Shown: one piece after another, positions 44,079 to 46,569 of the stretch | Numbering within the stretch: the first letter of the stretch is position 1 | Layout: each line of letters begins with the position of its first letter | Source of the DNA: an uncultured Scytonema sp. | GTDB taxonomy: Bacteria; Cyanobacteriota; Cyanobacteriia; Cyanobacteriales; Nostocaceae | Direction: 5' to 3' | Assembly (NCBI GenBank): GCA_937873135.1 | Contig: CALMVQ010000094.1 | Location: 1 to 46,569 of the forward strand | Length of the DNA stretch: 46,569 bases | Translations under genes and position numbers: made by a program | Notes under the pieces: model-generated | The model's input: only the letters and a program-made list of their open reading frames with translations | The model's database searches: none | Told to the model about the DNA's origin: nothing

Positions 44079-45161
44079 TTAATGACGGCGGACATTTTGC
44101 CATTTACGCAACCAGTTTATCAAGTCTTTTTCATTTAAGCGGCGTTTTTGTGATTGTAGCTTTAACGCTGCTTTCAGTTCTGAGGGGCGATCGCCTATTT
44201 GCTGTTCCCAAGCATCGATTAAAGTTTGATCATCAAGTAGTTCTTGCCCGAACCCCAAGGCTTTTTGGAGTTGTCGTTTTTCTTCTTTGCCCACTACTTC
44301 TATAACAAAGTCGCTGGATTCTGCTTTTTGAAGCACTCCTGCTAATGCTTGGATGTAAGCTTCGCTGTTCTCAATGACTGGGGTAGTATCTAAAGCTACT
44401 GGTTTACCAAAGCGGCGATTTTCTCCCCAAATCAGCACTAATAGTAACACGCCTGCTTGCAGCAATGCAGGAAACAAAGGAGTTTGAGTAAGATAATCGA
44501 ATAAATCACCTTTACCTTCGCTCTTTCTTACACTGGGATCTTTGTAGCCATGAATGTACTCATCTACCAGTATTAAGTCATCTTTTTTTCTTACTAAACT
44601 TGATAAATACTGGAAATTACTTAAATCATCTTGATAGGCATTGGCAGCTAAATAAGGAGTTATCGAAAAAATCACTTTCCCTTTACCGTACTGTTGTTCC
44701 CAAACCACAGCACCAAAGCGATCGCCTAAAGAAACCTCTCCCTTCCCGACAAACCGCCTTCTCGTATCAATTTTTACATTCCCTGCCAAATATTTTTCCT
44801 GGGTACTAAAGTTAGCTGCACTGACTTGCTCTTGTACACCCAAAAGAACTAACATATTGCCAGCTTTTACCCATGCTTGCTCTTCACTGTCTAGAGTGGG
44901 TCTTCTCAGGCGACTTGTAACTTGTATCAGAACAATCGGGCGTTTTTCTAAGTTTAAATTGTTAAAAGGCTTTTGCCAGCGCTGAATAGAAGTTCTTTGC
45001 TGTTGCATAAAACTATACCAAGCACCATAGCCATCCGGAGCACGGCTATAGGTGGAACCACTATTAATTTTGCTGCCTGTCGGTCCCGCAAACAAGGTAA
45101 GTATAATCATAACTCCTAAAGCGATCGCCCCAAGCCAAGCAAGCCGATTTGATCGTTTCAT
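44079..45161 (-). CDS. DUF4350 domain membrane protein
   Basis: A 360-residue protein with an N-terminal membrane segment (LAWLGAIALGVMIILTLFAG, 8-27) and a second one near 234-252 (PALLQAGVLLLVLIWGENRR). Between them lies the DUF4350 domain: SRAPDGYGAWYSFMQQQ at the start, then a Rossmann-like stretch MLVLLGVQEQVS. In related operons this protein accompanies MoxR, DUF58 and DUF4129 proteins; its role is unknown. The C-terminus after the second helix is cytosolic and helical. It is separated by 37 bp from the MoxR gene, consistent with one transcript, but by a 580-bp gap with mobile debris from the DUF4129 gene upstream. Confidence 0.85.
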   Translation of the reverse strand: MKRSNRLAWLGAIALGVMIILTLFAGPTGSKINSGSTYSRAPDGYGAWYSFMQQQRTSIQRWQKPFNNLNLEKRPIVLIQVTSRLRRPTLDSEEQAWVKAGNMLVLLGVQEQVSAANFSTQEKYLAGNVKIDTRRRFVGKGEVSLGDRFGAVVWEQQYGKGKVIFSITPYLAANAYQDDLSNFQYLSSLVRKKDDLILVDEYIHGYKDPSVRKSEGKGDLFDYLTQTPLFPALLQAGVLLLVLIWGENRRFGKPVALDTTPVIENSEAYIQALAGVLQKAESSDFVIEVVGKEEKRQLQKALGFGQELLDDQTLIDAWEQQIGDRPSELKAALKLQSQKRRLNEKDLINWLRKWQNVRRH

Positions 45162-45740
45162 ATTAAAACCTCTGATACGTTTGGAAACCGTGCGGTTTTA
45201 ACCCTTACTTGGAAAAACGAACGCTCCTTTTAATGAGCGACAAAATATTCGTGAATACCATTGCCGCCTTGGGGTTACTTGATGTCGGGTAACATTGCAA
45301 TTTACTTTCGTTCAGGCAATTACGAACTGACATCTTTCACCCTGTACGCGCTTGGGGTTTTGCTCATTCGAGCCTTCCCTTGCGGGAGTAAAGTTCGCCT
45401 TGTCAAAGTTATCGGTCGGTACTATCCGCTTCAGCACTGCCTTACCCCTCGTGAGACTGTTTAACCACTTGGTTCTAGGGTCCATGGACTGCATCCCGGA
45501 GTAGGAACTTTAACACTTGCCGATAACGTAGCACCGAAGTGCTAAGACGGGTCAGCTATCTAAAAAGTGAGCACGAAGCCCCGTCTCTTTAGAGCGGGGT
45601 GCTGACTGTCAATAGCTAATAGCTAATAGCTCATGGTAAGAGGACATCTAGCAATTAGCAATAGCAGTCCTATTTAAAACGTAAAATTACTTATTTTATA
45701 GTAGGGGACTTCGGCTGAGATCCCCTACTTCATGTCTCGC
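45162..45740 (+). mobile_element. Relic of an IS200/IS605-type element (right end, omega-RNA-like)
   Basis: No gene is intact here. From about 45490 the plus strand shows an ordered series: a hairpin AGCAC-CGAA-GTGCT (45530-45543), then GACGGGTCAG, then a GC-rich hairpin CCCCG...CGGGG (45579-45599) ending GGGGTGCTGAC. This arrangement resembles the right ends of cyanobacterial IS605-type tnpB elements, where the same region encodes the omega RNA guide scaffold. No TnpB reading frame remains; a 67-codon frame at 45261-45464 has no RuvC or zinc-finger motif. The relic lies between the DUF4129 and DUF4350 genes and interrupts the operon. Confidence 0.5.
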
Positions 45741-46340
45741 TTATCCATCAGCTATCTCCCGATATGCCTGTTGACACTGTTCGTAATTTTCACGATTTAC
45801 TTCGGTATCACTGAAACATATTTGCTCGTGAGTTGAGATCAAAGTCTCATAAGGTTGCATCGAAGTCACAGACAATTGCAGTAATTGCAGGTATTCTCTA
45901 TCAGTGCGGCTGAGTTTGTGAGGAAGAATAGATTTTTCGTGCAAGTACTGTAGCATTGCTAAGTAAAGACAGCGACAAGCCTCAGGGTAGTTACCCTGAC
46001 GATAAAATTCTTGTGATCGCGCGATCCATTGTCCTACCGACAACTCGCTTTCAGCAATTTTTGCACTAGGAGTCGCACGACGATTCTTCAGCATTAAATT
46101 TAAATAAGGACTGAATTTTCGCCACAGTAGCCAAACAACCCAAGCCAAGAATAAGCCGAGGAGAACCCAAAAAAGTAACTTCAGCAATTTCTCTACCCAA
46201 GGACTTATTGACCATTTTGGCAAACTTGGCAAATTTAAATTAAAGCGGGAAAATTGGTATTCCAGCCATTCTCCCACTTGTTGTTGGAACTGAGAAAACT
46301 GCCAGCCCCAGTTTGTTTTTTCAAAAGAATCTGTAGACAT
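45741..46340 (-). CDS. DUF4129 domain protein
   Basis: A 199-residue protein with one membrane segment at about 53-72 (LLKLLFWVLLGLFLAWVVWL). The C-terminal DUF4129 domain (about 110-195) contains YRQGNYPEACRCLYLAMLQY, then LSRTDREYLQLL and YEQCQQAYREI. DUF4129 is found at the end of transglutaminase-like membrane proteins and as a separate partner in MoxR/DUF58/DUF4350 clusters, where it is thought to be part of a membrane complex. It is the first visible gene of the minus-strand series. Its upstream region is a tandem palindromic repeat. Confidence 0.85.
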   Translation of the reverse strand: MSTDSFEKTNWGWQFSQFQQQVGEWLEYQFSRFNLNLPSLPKWSISPWVEKLLKLLFWVLLGLFLAWVVWLLWRKFSPYLNLMLKNRRATPSAKIAESELSVGQWIARSQEFYRQGNYPEACRCLYLAMLQYLHEKSILPHKLSRTDREYLQLLQLSVTSMQPYETLISTHEQICFSDTEVNRENYEQCQQAYREIADG

Positions 46341-46368
46341 AAAGGGGAAAAGGGGGGATGGGGAATAA

Positions 46369-46569
46369 TAACTCCTGTACGGGCAGGTTTTATCCGATAA
46401 TCAACCTATTTAATATTAATGGTAAAACCTGCCCCTACTGCTAACTCCTGTACGGGCAGGTTTTATCCGATAATCAACCTATTTAATATTAATGGTAAAA
46501 CCTGCCCCTACTGCTAACTCCTGTACGGGCAGGTTTTATCCGATAATCAACCTATTTAATATTAATGGT
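46369..46569. repeat. 73-bp tandem repeat, at least 2.75 copies
   Basis: Units begin at 46369, 46442 and 46515; the third is cut by the window end. Copies are identical. Each contains an inverted repeat GGGCAGGTTTTA/TAAAACCTGCCC around an AT-rich loop. It lies directly upstream of the DUF4129 gene and probably continues past the window. Confidence 0.9.

Noticed and set aside
45261-45494. TnpB remnant in the IS605-like relic
   Set aside because: Neither strand shows the RuvC or CxxC zinc-finger motifs; only the right-end RNA-like structure is supported.
1-46569. tRNA, rRNA or CRISPR array
   Set aside because: No cloverleaf T-loop/acceptor combination, rRNA core segment or regularly spaced repeat-spacer pattern was seen; the only regular array is the 73-bp tandem repeat without spacers.

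Overview
The window reads as chromosome of a filamentous, probably heterocyst-forming cyanobacterium (Nostocales type). The reasons are many GCGATCGC (HIP1) octamers, short intergenic repeats typical of that group, cyanobacterium-restricted families (DUF3146, the cyanobacterial SNF2/SWIM pair, a SigB/SigD-type group 2 sigma factor), and a relic of a DevB-like exporter subunit. Coding density is moderate. Gene debris and palindromic repeats are unusually common between intact genes.

Layout. 1-3.5 kb: end of a HAD sugar-phosphate phosphatase, an MFS permease, the tail of a sugar-phosphate isomerase, and an APC permease; this looks like an eroding uptake/catabolic island. 3.7-6.3 kb: a solo IS607-type serine recombinase without TnpB, a GlsB/YeaQ membrane protein, a single-domain response regulator, a DevB relic and a Trypco1-domain protein. 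6.7-12.3 kb (minus strand): a SWIM zinc-finger protein downstream of a SNF2 helicase whose Walker A motif is split by a 467-residue intein carrying a LAGLIDADG endonuclease. 12.3-14.0 kb: a long gene-poor stretch with degenerate repeats. 14.0-19.2 kb: pnp with its terminator, DUF3146, a small monooxygenase, a secreted protein and a DUF2278 protein. 19.2-27.5 kb: GST, cobK, an SLH protein, feoA-feoB, a scrambled toxin-antitoxin relic, cobL and an AT-rich pepE. 27.6-36.1 kb: HD phosphohydrolase, two secreted proteins of unknown function, a group 2 sigma factor with a long leader, cobO, a MITE-like element, a GNAT, PrxQ, a YbjN relic and a ferric-reductase-like membrane protein. 36.7-40.1 kb: truncated TetR, arfB, an inositol-monophosphatase-family enzyme and a large membrane protein. 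40.3-46.6 kb (minus strand): an operon-like series DUF4129 - DUF4350 - MoxR ATPase - DUF58. It is interrupted at one junction by an IS605-like right-end relic and at another by a C5-cytosine methyltransferase flanked by related repeats. A 73-bp tandem repeat closes the window.

How genes work together: cobK, cobL and cobO are three separated steps of adenosylcobalamin synthesis. FeoA/FeoB import Fe(II). The SNF2 and SWIM proteins are probably one functional pair. MoxR, DUF58, DUF4350 and DUF4129 proteins form a chaperone-ATPase/vWA membrane system of unknown client. The strongest observations are the Walker A intein, the operon invaded at two junctions, the MITE-like element, the IS605/omega-RNA-like relic and the reversed-order toxin-antitoxin remnant. 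No clearly new multi-gene system was found.
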